This document shows positions 7,862 through 15,226 of a DNA stretch of 27,074 nucleotides, piece by piece. Location: positions 1 to 27,074 of the forward strand of contig JAWVZB010000036.1 of NCBI GenBank assembly GCA_033722375.1, in the 5' to 3' direction. Each line of letters starts with the position of its first letter. Position 1 is the first letter of the stretch. Under the pieces are notes generated by a model. The model was not told where the DNA came from. It searched no databases and saw nothing but the letters and a program-made list of their open reading frames with translations. This stretch comes from JAWVZB01 sp033722375 (GTDB taxonomy: Bacteria > Actinomycetota > Nitriliruptoria > Nitriliruptorales > Nitriliruptoraceae). Made by a program: the position numbers and the translations under genes.

Positions 7862-8253
7862 CGCCTCGGCTCATCGGCCGGCTGACCGAGACGCTCGGCA
7901 CGCTCGTCAACCTCGGGCCGACCGTCACCGAATTGGGTGCCGAGCTCGGCCGCACCCGCGAGGCGATCGAGGACATGGCGGGGCGGATGGATCGTCTGGC
8001 GGGCCTGATGGAGCAGACGCTGGCCCGCATCGACTCGACGGAGCGCGTCATCAGAGACGCGGGCACCGCCGTGGAGCAGACCTCCGACGCGATGGAGGCA
8101 GAGGGGCGCCGCCTGCGTGAGGAGAGCGAAGCGGTTCGCGAGGAGCTGGGTCGGGCGCTCGCGGACGTCCGGAGCGCCAACGAGGCTGCGCTGGCGCTGG
8201 TGGACGCCGCGGACTCGGTGCCGCTCGTCGACACCGAATCGGACTCACGTTGA
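7858..8253 (+). CDS. Small coiled-coil protein B, paralogue of the preceding gene (hypothetical)
   Basis: A 131-residue protein starting at GTG 7858, overlapping the previous TGA by four bases. It begins with the shared block RLTETLGTLVNLGPTVTEL, then runs as continuous coiled coil (AIEDMAGRMDRLAGLMEQTLARIDSTERV...) to about residue 115, ending in an acidic tail. There is no membrane span, signal peptide or catalytic motif. It is about 40 residues longer than gene A, the extra length lying in the C-terminal helix. The gene order and shared motif suggest that the products associate, but no function can be assigned from sequence. Confidence 0.8.
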   Translation: MTPRLIGRLTETLGTLVNLGPTVTELGAELGRTREAIEDMAGRMDRLAGLMEQTLARIDSTERVIRDAGTAVEQTSDAMEAEGRRLREESEAVREELGRALADVRSANEAALALVDAADSVPLVDTESDSR

Positions 8254-8290
8254 CGCGCGACCGAGGCGGTCCGTAGGCTCGCCTCGATCC

Positions 8291-8305
8291 GGTCCGATCC
8301 GGACC
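8291..8305. promoter_or_regulatory. Short palindrome upstream of the AbrB-type gene
   Basis: GGTCCG-ATC-CGGACC is a perfect 6-bp inverted repeat with a 3-base centre, 51 bp before the ATG of the AbrB-like regulator. It could be an autoregulatory operator or a short hairpin ending the coiled-coil operon; nothing further distinguishes these. Confidence 0.3.
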
Positions 8306-8356
8306 ACACACGTTCGAGGGGACCGCCGGACGAGGCGGGGTTGGGAGCCGTTCGGC

Positions 8357-8758
8357 ATGAAATCCACAGGGATCCACCGCAAGGTCGACGACCTCGGGCG
8401 GATCGTGATCCCCGCCGGACTGCGCAAGAGCCTCGGGATCCGTGAGGGCGACGCCCTCGAGGTCCTCGTCGAAGGCGACCGGGTCGTGCTCGCGAAACCG
8501 TCGTCGAGCTGCGTGTTCTGCGGTGGCGAGGACGACCTCCAGGGCTTCCGGGACAAGGCCGTCTGCCGCGGTTGTGTCGCGTCCGTCGGGGCGCTCGACG
8601 AGCGCCTGCGCTCCCCCAAGCCACCGGACAGGCCCGTGCGGCCGGTCGAGGAGGACGACGACACCGCCGCGCGTGCTGCACAGCGGGAGTTCGAGGAGCG
8701 CTACCGCGCCGACCGCGAGCGTGACCCCTACGACCCGGCGTCGACCACCGCCTGGTAG
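8357..8758 (+). CDS. SpoVT/AbrB-type transition regulator with zinc-ribbon
   Basis: A 133-residue DNA-binding protein. Residues 5-47 form a swapped-hairpin AbrB domain (KVDDLGRIVIPAGLRKSLGI, then GDALEVLVEGDRVVLAKP). Residues about 52-75 contain two CxxC pairs (CVFCGG and CRGC) that look like a small zinc ribbon, and an acidic/basic helical tail follows. The AbrB-plus-cysteine layout is known from global regulators in Firmicutes and some actinobacteria. ATG 8357 is the first sensible start, with a GGGAG about 9 bp upstream. The 3' end overlaps the convergent rsmI gene by 31 bp, so the two transcripts can pair. The targets are unknown; autoregulation through the nearby palindrome is possible. 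Confidence 0.9.
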   Translation: MKSTGIHRKVDDLGRIVIPAGLRKSLGIREGDALEVLVEGDRVVLAKPSSSCVFCGGEDDLQGFRDKAVCRGCVASVGALDERLRSPKPPDRPVRPVEEDDDTAARAAQREFEERYRADRERDPYDPASTTAW

Positions 8759-9561
8759 ATCTCGCGCTTCGGCCGCCCGGTGCGCTCGGCGACGGACGCG
8801 ATCGCCTCCTTCTTCGACACGCCGGTGGCGATCAGCTCGCGCACCCGGCGGACCGCTTCCTCGTCGTCGACCGGCTCGGGCTCGTCCGGTGGAGCGCCGG
8901 CCACCACCAACGTCATCTCGCCCTGGACGCCGTCAGCGACCCCGGCACGCAGTTCCTCGAGGGTGGCGGCAGACACCTCCTCGTGCAGCTTGGTGAGCTC
9001 CCGCAGCAGGGTGGCGGGGCGATCGGGACCGAGCGCCCCGCCGAGGTCCTCGAGATCCGCAACCGCGCGGTGCGGGGACAGGAAGAGCACGACGGTCCGC
9101 GGCTCGCCCGCCAACGTCTCGAGCCGCTCCCGGCGGGCAGCCCCCTTGCGGGGCAGGAACCCCTCGAAGACGAACCGGTCAGTGGGGAGGCCCGACAGCG
9201 CCAGCGCCATCGTGACCGCCGACGGGCCCGGGATCGCCGTCACCTCGACGCCGTGCTCGTGGCACGCGGCCACGAGCCGGTAGCCGGGATCGGACACCGT
9301 GGGCATGCCGGCATCGGTGACGAGCGCGACCGCATCGCCGCTGCGGAGCCGCTCCAGCACGTCGGAGAGCCGTTCCCGCTCGTTGTGCTCGTGGAACGAG
9401 AGCTGGGGCGTCGAGATGTCGAGGTGCTGGAGGAGACGCCCCGTCCGACGCGTGTCCTCGGCGAGGATCAGATCCGCCTCGGCCAGTGCGGTGACGGCCC
9501 GGGGTGCGATGTCCCCGAGGTTGCCGATGGGGGTCGCCACCAGCACGAGTCGACCGGACAC
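8728..9561 (-). CDS. rsmI: 16S rRNA (cytidine1402-2'-O)-methyltransferase
   Basis: RsmI 2'-O-methylates C1402 in the decoding centre of 16S rRNA with SAM; it has the tetrapyrrole-methylase fold. Family motifs are LVATPIGNLGDIAPRA at the N-terminus, LAEDTRRT, FHEHNE, VTDAGMPTVSDPGYRLV, IPGPSAVTMALALSGLP and FEGFLPRKG. The C-terminal helical region (SKKEAIASVAERTGRPKREIY) is typical. GTG 9561, preceded by GGAAGGAAGG, gives 277 residues, the family's usual size. It is transcribed divergently from the GT39 mannosyltransferase 91 bp away, a pairing also found in Mycobacterium (pmt next to rsmI). The 3' end overlaps the convergent AbrB-type gene. Confidence 0.96.
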   Translation of the reverse strand: MSGRLVLVATPIGNLGDIAPRAVTALAEADLILAEDTRRTGRLLQHLDISTPQLSFHEHNERERLSDVLERLRSGDAVALVTDAGMPTVSDPGYRLVAACHEHGVEVTAIPGPSAVTMALALSGLPTDRFVFEGFLPRKGAARRERLETLAGEPRTVVLFLSPHRAVADLEDLGGALGPDRPATLLRELTKLHEEVSAATLEELRAGVADGVQGEMTLVVAGAPPDEPEPVDDEEAVRRVRELIATGVSKKEAIASVAERTGRPKREIYQAVVDAGS

Positions 9562-9652
9562 GAGCGCCTTCCTTCCACCGTGGGGACGCGCGGTCCCACG
9601 CCCGCGTCCCGGCGGGCAGAGCGTAGGTGCCGGCGCGCGTAGCCTCTGGCCC

Positions 9653-11359
9653 GTGACACCGACCTGGCAACGCATCGCCATCCCGCTCGTGCTCTTCATC
9701 GGCGCGGCGGTGCTCCTGCTCGCCAACATCGACGAGCCGTCCCGGATCTACTTCGACGAGACCTACTACGTCGACGACGCCCGCGACTACCTCGACCAAG
9801 GCGTCGAAGCGTCCTTCGCGGTCCACCCACCGGTCGGCAAGTGGATCATCGGGGCGAGCATCTCCGTCTTCGGCGACGACGCGTTCGGCTGGCGGGCGTT
9901 CGGGGCGCTGTCGGGGGCACTCATCGTCGTGCTGGCCTACTTCATCGGGCTGCGGCTGTTCCGACGAACCGGCCCGGCGGTCCTCGCCGCACTGCTCGTA
10001 CTGACTGACGGGCTGTTCATCGCACAGGCCCGCATCACGATGCTCGACATCTATCTGGCGCTGTTCGTGACGCTCGGCGTCTTCCTGCTGCTCGTCGATC
10101 GTGATCGCACGGAACCCGTCGCCCCCGTCGCGGTCCCGGCGGGCGGATCCGCGGACGCCCCGCAACAGCTCGCGCTGCTGGAGCGTGAGGGTGTGACCAG
10201 GGGGACTCCGCGGGAGACCATGCCGCGCCGTCGGCATCCGTGGCGGTGGCTGGCCGGTGTCGCGTTCGGTCTCGCGATCGCGACCAAGTGGTCGGGGCTC
10301 CTGCCGTGGGGGGCCGCAGGGCTCCTGGTCGTCGGTTGGGAACTGGTCTGGCGCCGCCGTGCGACCGGACGGTGGTTCGCGGGGTTCCACCGAGCGATCG
10401 CGTCGATCCTGGTGTCGCTCGTGCTCATCCCGATCGGTGTCTACACGGTGAGCTACGTCCCCTGGCTCGTGAACTACGAGCACACGACGGAGGGTGACGA
10501 CGACTGCCCCGGAGCCGCGGAGGGGGAGTCCGACTGCGCTATCGGACCGTTCGGACGACTCGCGGGGCTGTGGCGCTACCAGGACGCGATGCTCGGCTTC
10601 CACCTCAACCTCGAGGCCACCCACAGCTACCGCGCACCCGCCTACACCTGGCCGGTTCTCGCGCGACCGGTCGTCTACTACTGGGAGAAGTGCACCGAGG
10701 AGCGCGCGAGCCAGATCCCCCAGACCGACGAGGAGACCGGCGAGGTCACCATCCCCGAGCCTTGCATCGTCGATCGGGGAGAAGCCGGCGAGATCCTCGC
10801 GGTGGGCAACCCGGCGCTCTGGTGGACCTTCCTCGCCGCGCTGCCGCTGCTGGCCGCCGGAGCGGTGCGCCGCGACGGACGAGCGGCGGTGATCGCCTTG
10901 TTCTGGGGGGCGCAGTACCTGCCGTGGCTCGTGATCTCGCGCCCGCTGTTCCTCTTCTACATGACCCCCAACATCGTCTTCCTCGCGCTTGGGGTCGCCT
11001 ACGCGGTCCGCTACGTCGACGAGGGACAGCCGCTCCTGTGGCCCGGCGTCGGCACCCTCGCCGGGGCGGCAGCGGGGTTCCTCACCGGACTCGGGATCGA
11101 GGGGACCACCATCACCGACAACGCCGACGTGCGCTTCATCGCGCTCGCGGTCGGGGCGGTGGTGGGGGCGGCGCTCGGTGCCTGGCTGACCCGACGCCGA
11201 CCAGCCGAGCCACCTCGCTGGCCGGTCGGAACCTGGATCGGGGCGGTCGTCGCCGTGGCCGCGGCCGGACTGTTCATCTACTTCTACCCGGTCTGGACCG
11301 GTATCCCGCTCGAGGAGGACGCCATCCGGCAGCGATGGTGGTTCGACGGCTGGATCTGA
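9653..11359 (+). CDS. pmt: Polyprenol-phosphate-mannose-dependent protein mannosyltransferase (GT39)
   Basis: A 568-residue multi-pass membrane glycosyltransferase of the GT39/PMT family. In actinobacteria these enzymes transfer mannose from polyprenyl phosphate to Ser/Thr of secreted proteins. The first loop carries the conserved acidic pair in IYFDETYYVDDARDY and the VHPPVGKWII motif. ARITMLDIYLALF follows in the next helices. About ten hydrophobic segments are spread through the protein, separated by a large extracytoplasmic loop (about 280-380) with several cysteines, where the MIR-less bacterial enzymes are variable. GTG 9653 starts directly before the first helix. It is divergent from rsmI. 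The C-terminus ends WWFDGWI, soluble-side aromatic residues typical of the family. Confidence 0.92.
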   Translation: MTPTWQRIAIPLVLFIGAAVLLLANIDEPSRIYFDETYYVDDARDYLDQGVEASFAVHPPVGKWIIGASISVFGDDAFGWRAFGALSGALIVVLAYFIGLRLFRRTGPAVLAALLVLTDGLFIAQARITMLDIYLALFVTLGVFLLLVDRDRTEPVAPVAVPAGGSADAPQQLALLEREGVTRGTPRETMPRRRHPWRWLAGVAFGLAIATKWSGLLPWGAAGLLVVGWELVWRRRATGRWFAGFHRAIASILVSLVLIPIGVYTVSYVPWLVNYEHTTEGDDDCPGAAEGESDCAIGPFGRLAGLWRYQDAMLGFHLNLEATHSYRAPAYTWPVLARPVVYYWEKCTEERASQIPQTDEETGEVTIPEPCIVDRGEAGEILAVGNPALWWTFLAALPLLAAGAVRRDGRAAVIALFWGAQYLPWLVISRPLFLFYMTPNIVFLALGVAYAVRYVDEGQPLLWPGVGTLAGAAAGFLTGLGIEGTTITDNADVRFIALAVGAVVGAALGAWLTRRRPAEPPRWPVGTWIGAVVAVAAAGLFIYFYPVWTGIPLEEDAIRQRWWFDGWI

Positions 11360-11458
11360 CCTGCGAGCTCGGAACTCCGCCCGCCGGTCGGAAGGTTCAC
11401 GAGGCCGATCGCGTTGGTTACAGTCGAAGGATCGCCCGACGAGGGCCCGGAGCCGGCC

Positions 11459-11764
11459 ATGTCACGCTTCAACCGCTTCCTCAGACGGATCTCCCGCGTG
11501 GTCGTGATCTCGACGCTCGGGTCTGCGCTCGTGGTCGTCGGCGTCGCGCTGTCGCTGCCCGGTGTCCCTGGCCCCGGTCTGCTGCTGATCATCGCCGGAC
11601 TCGCCGTGCTGTCCAAGGAGTTCGACTGGGCCCAGCGCCTCACGACCCGCCTGAAGGAGCGCGCCGGAGCGCTCCGCCGTCGCACCTTCGGGCGCCCGGC
11701 TGACGACGACCGGTCGGACGAGGACGAGCGGGGCGACCGCAAGCAACGAGAGACCGCAGCCTGA
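11459..11764 (+). CDS. PGPGW-type small transmembrane protein
   Basis: A 101-residue membrane protein. Residues 10-50 form a hydrophobic hairpin (VVVISTLGSALVVVGVALSL, turn, LLLIIAGLAVLS) joined by PGVPGPG, the signature of the PGPGW family of putative inner-membrane proteins. A basic amphipathic stretch (KEFDWAQRLTTRLKERAGALRRR) and a charged tail follow. ATG 11459 has GGAG 7 bp upstream. An in-frame upstream GTG/TTG start near 11414 would add 15 residues with no recognisable content. The molecular role of the family is not established. It converges on the zinc-ribbon gene, whose end is 3 bp away. Confidence 0.82.
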   Translation: MSRFNRFLRRISRVVVISTLGSALVVVGVALSLPGVPGPGLLLIIAGLAVLSKEFDWAQRLTTRLKERAGALRRRTFGRPADDDRSDEDERGDRKQRETAA

Positions 11765-11767
11765 CTC

Positions 11768-11977
11768 TCAGTTGGAGGAACCCGCGACGAAGGGGGCCGC
11801 GCAGTCGGGACACACGTAGGCGGAGCGGCTCCGCCCACAGTCGTTGTGGTGGACGACGAACCCGCTCTCGATCTCGTGCCAGGAACCGCACGACGCGCAC
11901 GGCCAGTTGTGCAGGCTCGAGGCGCTGTCCAACTCGACGGGCTCCACGTCGATGATGGCGAGCTGGTCGAGCTCCAT
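11768..11977 (-). CDS. Small zinc-ribbon protein (hypothetical)
   Basis: A 69-residue protein with CASCGSWH and YVCPDC, two CxxC knuckles about 25 residues apart. An extra Cys/His cluster (HHNDC) lies between them, suggesting one bound zinc. The N-terminus (MELDQLAIIDVEPVELD) is acidic. ATG 11977 is preferred because upstream in-frame codons translate to low-quality sequence. It is similar in style to small cytosolic zinc-ribbon proteins of unknown function. The gene stands alone on the minus strand, 139 bp after the tetR stop. No partner can be inferred. Confidence 0.7.
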   Translation of the reverse strand: MELDQLAIIDVEPVELDSASSLHNWPCASCGSWHEIESGFVVHHNDCGRSRSAYVCPDCAAPFVAGSSN

Positions 11978-12116
11978 CGGAGCGCCTCTGCATCGCGGTC
12001 TGACTGGCGCGGGCGCGTCCCCCCACACTCCACGTGTCCCCATGGTGGCAGCTCGGAGGCCGTCGCGCACCAGCACACCGACCGGATGGCCAGCGCCCGA
12101 CGAAACCAGTCCGGCC

Positions 12117-12722
12117 TCAACTCCGCCCGTCAGGCGCATCGAGTCCGCCGAGGCCGTTCCAGGCGAGCTCGACGAGGTGGTCGGCAACGACCTTGCGGTC
12201 CGGTTCTCCGGCCTCGAGCCACCACTGGCCCGTCAGTGCGACCATGCCGACGAGGGCCCGGGCGTACATGGGTGCGCGGCTGGTGTCGAGCCCCCGTCGG
12301 TCGAACTGCTCGGCGAGGATCGACTCGGCTTGGACAGCCACGTCACCCATCACGCTCGGGAGCGTGCCCGAGGAGATCCCCACTGGGGCGTCACGGATGA
12401 GGATGCGGAAGCCGTCCCGCTCCTCCTCGATGTAGGCCAGGAACGCCTCTGCCGCGGATCGGACCGCGTTGCGGGGATGCTCCGCGGTCTCGAGTGCGGT
12501 GACGATGCGGTCGAGCAGAGACTGCACCGCGCGGTCGACGATCACCGCGTACAGCCCCTCCTTGCCGCCGAAGTGCTCGTAGACGACGGGCTTGGTCACC
12601 CCAGCCCGATCCGCGATCTCCTCGACGGAGGCGGCCTCGTAGCCGCGCTCGGCGAAGACCTCACGGCCGACACCGATGAGCTGCTCCCGTCGCTCACGGC
12701 CGGTCATCCTGACACGCGCCAT
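12117..12722 (-). CDS. TetR family transcriptional regulator, probable regulator of the desaturase operon
   Basis: A 201-residue one-component repressor. Residues 8-55 are a canonical TetR DNA-binding domain (RREQLIGVGREVFAERGYE, then VEEIADRAGVTKPVVYEHFGGKEGLYAVIV). The helical C-terminal part (about 60-195) is a ligand pocket, probably for an acyl-CoA or lipid in view of the neighbour. It follows the acyl-CoA desaturase by 16 bp on the same strand and is probably co-transcribed. That gives negative feedback if it binds the palindrome upstream of the desaturase. ATG 12722 is the natural start. The ligand assignment is inference from context. Confidence 0.93.
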   Translation of the reverse strand: MARVRMTGRERREQLIGVGREVFAERGYEAASVEEIADRAGVTKPVVYEHFGGKEGLYAVIVDRAVQSLLDRIVTALETAEHPRNAVRSAAEAFLAYIEEERDGFRILIRDAPVGISSGTLPSVMGDVAVQAESILAEQFDRRGLDTSRAPMYARALVGMVALTGQWWLEAGEPDRKVVADHLVELAWNGLGGLDAPDGRS

Positions 12723-12738
12723 CGGCGTCCCCGATTCG

Positions 12739-13815
12739 TCAGTTGCGACCGGCGGGAGGCGACGCGAGCGCCTTCACCCCGTCGCGCCACTTCTTGGCGA
12801 TGTGGCTCGGGCTCGGGAGTCGGACGTTGTGCGCGAGCCGGAGCTGCTCGAGGGTGCGGATGACACGCCACGACGGATCGGGCTGCCACCGCAGGAGGCC
12901 GTGCCGAGCGGAGGTCGGGAAGGCGTGGTGGTTGTTGTGCCACGACTCGCCGAACGACAGCACCGACAGCCAGCGGTTGTTGGTCGACTCGTCACGACTC
13001 TCGAACGGCTGCTGGCCGAAGAAGTGGCAGATGGAGTTGATGCTCCAGGTGACGTGGTGCAGCAGGAACACCCGCACCAGCGATCCCCAGACGAACCCGG
13101 TGAACGCCGCGAACCACGACCCGGTCACGGCGAACGCGATGACCGGCGGCAGCAGGAACGTGGCCAAGGTGAGCCAGCCGAATGCTGCGCTCATGCGTAC
13201 GAGCATCAGCTCGTCCTCGAGGTCCGGTGCCCACCGCGACGGGACGCTGTCCTCGGGACGTGTCATCCAGCCGACATGCGCGTGCCACAGCCCGCGGAGC
13301 ACCCCCTTGAGGCCGGTCTCCTCGACGAGGTGCGGAGAGTGGGGGTCGCCGTACTCGTCGGCGTAGGCGTGGTGGCGCCGGTGCGTTGACACCCACTCGA
13401 TCAGGTTGCCCTGCACCGCCATCGACCCCGCCAGCGCGATCACGAACCGGACCGGTCGGGGCACCTCGAAGCTGCGGTGGGTGAAGAGCCGGTGGTACCC
13501 GACGGTGATCCCGAGCCCGGTGAACACGTAGAAGCCGAGGAACAGCCCGAGGTCGAGGCCGCTGATCCCGCGCCCCCACAGCAGGAACATCGCCGCGACC
13601 ACGCCGAGCAGCGGGAGGACGGTGAAGATCACCGACATCCGCCGCTGGAAGCGGATCTCGTCAGCGCTGATCTTTCGAACCCCAGGGATCTCCGGCGGTG
13701 CCTCCTCGGCCAGCGCCCGGTCCATGATCTCCTCGGCATCGGGCGGGAGGGTCGTGTCGGGTGGGGCGGTCGTCGGGGTCTCGGTCTGGGATTGCGTGGC
13801 GGCAGTGGGGGCCAA
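12739..13815 (-). CDS. Delta-9 type acyl-CoA/acyl-lipid desaturase
   Basis: A membrane di-iron fatty-acid desaturase that inserts a cis double bond into acyl chains, adjusting membrane fluidity. The three histidine boxes are intact: HRLFTH, HRRHH and HNNHH. They lie around four hydrophobic segments (about 60-115 and 205-250). WxxHVGW and NNRWLSVLSFGESWHNNHH are typical of the stearoyl-CoA desaturase branch. The 358-residue protein starts at TTG 13815, with AGGAG 7 bp upstream. The first ~55 residues are a Thr/Pro-rich, probably disordered leader. The TetR gene follows in the same operon, and the upstream region carries an extended palindrome. Confidence 0.93.
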   Translation of the reverse strand: MAPTAATQSQTETPTTAPPDTTLPPDAEEIMDRALAEEAPPEIPGVRKISADEIRFQRRMSVIFTVLPLLGVVAAMFLLWGRGISGLDLGLFLGFYVFTGLGITVGYHRLFTHRSFEVPRPVRFVIALAGSMAVQGNLIEWVSTHRRHHAYADEYGDPHSPHLVEETGLKGVLRGLWHAHVGWMTRPEDSVPSRWAPDLEDELMLVRMSAAFGWLTLATFLLPPVIAFAVTGSWFAAFTGFVWGSLVRVFLLHHVTWSINSICHFFGQQPFESRDESTNNRWLSVLSFGESWHNNHHAFPTSARHGLLRWQPDPSWRVIRTLEQLRLAHNVRLPSPSHIAKKWRDGVKALASPPAGRN

Positions 13816-13855
13816 AGCGTTGCTCCTGGAGTTCGATGCGGAGGGGAGTGAGGTC

Positions 13856-13893
13856 GCGTACCTACGCGAACGTAACCTACGCCACCGTAGGTT
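13856..13893. promoter_or_regulatory. Palindromic operator region upstream of the desaturase-tetR operon
   Basis: AACCTACG-CCAC-CGTAGGTT (13874-13893) is a perfect 8-bp inverted repeat. A second inverted repeat, GCGTA-CC-TACGC (13856-13867), adjoins it, and CCTACGC recurs at 13861 and 13876, 15 bp apart. The site lies 41-78 bp upstream of the desaturase TTG. It has the size and symmetry of a TetR operator, so the co-encoded regulator is the likely ligand. Confidence 0.7.
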
Positions 13894-13923
13894 GCTCGGC
13901 CAACCGAGGAGCGGGAGCGGTGC

Positions 13924-14010
13924 TCAGCGGTGCCCGAAGACGGGGCGGGGCTCGTAGGGCTCGGACAGGTACGCGATCTCGTCCGCGCGGATCTCTGTGC
14001 CTATCCTCAA
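13924..14010 (-). pseudogene. Possible small ORF or 3' gene remnant
   Basis: The minus-strand frame ending at 13924 reads GTEIRADEIAYLSEPYEPRP and then VFGHR before the stop. From the GAG of TEIRAD onward all codons end in G or C, as in real genes here. No ATG or GTG precedes it closely: the nearest start is TTG at 14010, without Shine-Dalgarno, giving 28 residues. Longer versions overlap the plus-strand membrane protein and look non-coding. It may be the 3' remnant of a small gene or an unusual microprotein. No family is recognised. Confidence 0.3.
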
Positions 14011-14716
14011 GACGTACTCGCTGGATGGGGGCGCGTCCGTGCCGTCGAGGGGGCCTCGTCGAACCTCTGGCGACGTTGGCAGCCGGGACGGCGTATGGCG
14101 CACCATCGGCGGATGGGCGGCCACCGGAGCAGGCGTCGCCGGTCTTCTCGGACTGCTCTCCGTCATCCCCTGGCCCGAACTGTTCGCCATCGACGCGCGA
14201 CCGATCAACGCGATCACGCGCCGCCCAGGACTGAAGTACGTCCTCGTCGGTCATTACGCGATCCTCGTCGCCGGTGGAGTGCTGGGTTCGGTAGCGGGCG
14301 TCGGTCTCGTGCTCGCACGCCGAAGGCGGTTCGTCCACCTTCTGGGTGGGCTCCTGCTCGCCGGAGCCTCGGCTGCGTTCGCGTACGCAGCGACGGTGCG
14401 AACCATCGACCTGAGTGACGGGCGCGCGGTCGAAGACGTGGAGGGGGTGGTGTGGGCTGGTGGAGGTGTCCTCCTCATCGCCGTCGTGATCCTCACGTTG
14501 GCGCTCAGGCGACACGCAGGGACCAGCTTCCTGCTCCTCGGACTGGGGGCACCAGTCCTCGTCGTCGCCGGCATCGCGACGTTCATGCTGGTGGGGCCGG
14601 ACTTCTACCCGGAGATCTGGGGCGTGACCTTCCCACCACCCTCGGACTACCTGCTCGCGATCTGGTTCGTCGGTCTGGGCAGAGTCATGCGGACCACCGC
14701 GACCGGAACCGTCTGA
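13997..14716 (+). CDS. Multi-pass membrane protein (hypothetical)
   Basis: A 239-residue integral membrane protein with about six hydrophobic segments: WAATGAGVAGLLGLLSVI, YAILVAGGVLGSVAGVGLVL, LLGGLLLAGASAAFAYAA, VVWAGGGVLLIAVVILTLAL, FLLLGLGAPVLVVAGIATFML and a weak last one near YLLAIWFVGLG. No family is recognised. Listed start GTG 13997; GTG 14039, after a G-rich stretch, is an equally plausible start and would shorten it by 14 residues. It is the last chromosomal gene before the 48-bp repeat that bounds the island. Before the insertion it would have lain about 190 bp from the 3' end of tRNA-Ala. Confidence 0.65.
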   Translation: MPILKTYSLDGGASVPSRGPRRTSGDVGSRDGVWRTIGGWAATGAGVAGLLGLLSVIPWPELFAIDARPINAITRRPGLKYVLVGHYAILVAGGVLGSVAGVGLVLARRRRFVHLLGGLLLAGASAAFAYAATVRTIDLSDGRAVEDVEGVVWAGGGVLLIAVVILTLALRRHAGTSFLLLGLGAPVLVVAGIATFMLVGPDFYPEIWGVTFPPPSDYLLAIWFVGLGRVMRTTATGTV

Positions 14717-14898
14717 CAGGTGCCACGAGCAGGCGTTCTGGCTGGCGGATGGCCCACCGAGATGCACTGCGGGGCATACCCACCCGCGCCGCGGGCGGGG
14801 CGGGACCGATCTCAGCGCTGACCGCAGTTGCATCCTCTGGTCCACACCGGAGCAACCGTCACCGTCGACCGTTCGATGGTTCTCGGGACATCTCGGAT

Positions 14899-14946
14899 GG
14901 TGGAGGTGATGGGATTTGAACCCACGGCCTCTTCGTTGCGAACGAA
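14899..14946 (-). repeat. Left attachment-site repeat (3' part of tRNA-Ala duplicated)
   Basis: The 48 bases match 22002-22049 exactly and cover the T arm, variable region, most of the anticodon arm and the acceptor 3' strand of tRNA-Ala, but not the D arm or 5' acceptor strand. The flanking base 14898 completes an encoded CCA (TGG on plus), which the right copy lacks. The left copy therefore appears to keep the original chromosomal 3' end of the tRNA gene. Confidence 0.9.
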
Positions 14947-15226
14947 CATAGCCGGCAAACACCGGTGGACGGGCACGGACCCCCGCGGACGTCAATTAGG
15001 CCCCTGACCTGCGCGAACACCGCTCCCGAGGATCCGCTGGCGTCCGTCGCGATCCGCCGTCGTCCACGCGACATGTGGCCCAATGTGGCCCAAGTCCGAA
15101 CCCCTCCAGAGCTCGAGGTTCTCCTCGGCGAGCCTCCTCATGGGCAGCAACAACCGTGACTTCGCGGCAACAATTAAGATAAGCATCTACACTCTTTTGA
15201 CTTTAACGTCGCGTGGGAAGTCAGCG
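14947..15226. other. Left end of the island: no gene, arm-like repeats and AT-rich leader
   Basis: No convincing ORF. It contains two abutting copies of ATGTGGCCCA (15073-15082, 15083-15092), matching a pair at the right end. A markedly AT-rich stretch (about 15168-15208, with ATTAAGATAAG and CTCTTTTGACTTTAAC) immediately precedes the Fic gene. The latter is probably its promoter/operator region, but no confident -35/-10 pair can be assigned. Confidence 0.6.

Noticed and set aside
9179..10624. Minus-strand 481-codon frame opposite the mannosyltransferase
   Set aside because: Low-complexity Arg/Asp/His-rich shadow; the plus strand has GT39 motifs and transmembrane segments.
14899..14990. A second complete tRNA-Ala at the left end of the island
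   Set aside because: Only the 3' part is present; the D arm and 5' acceptor strand are replaced by unrelated sequence.
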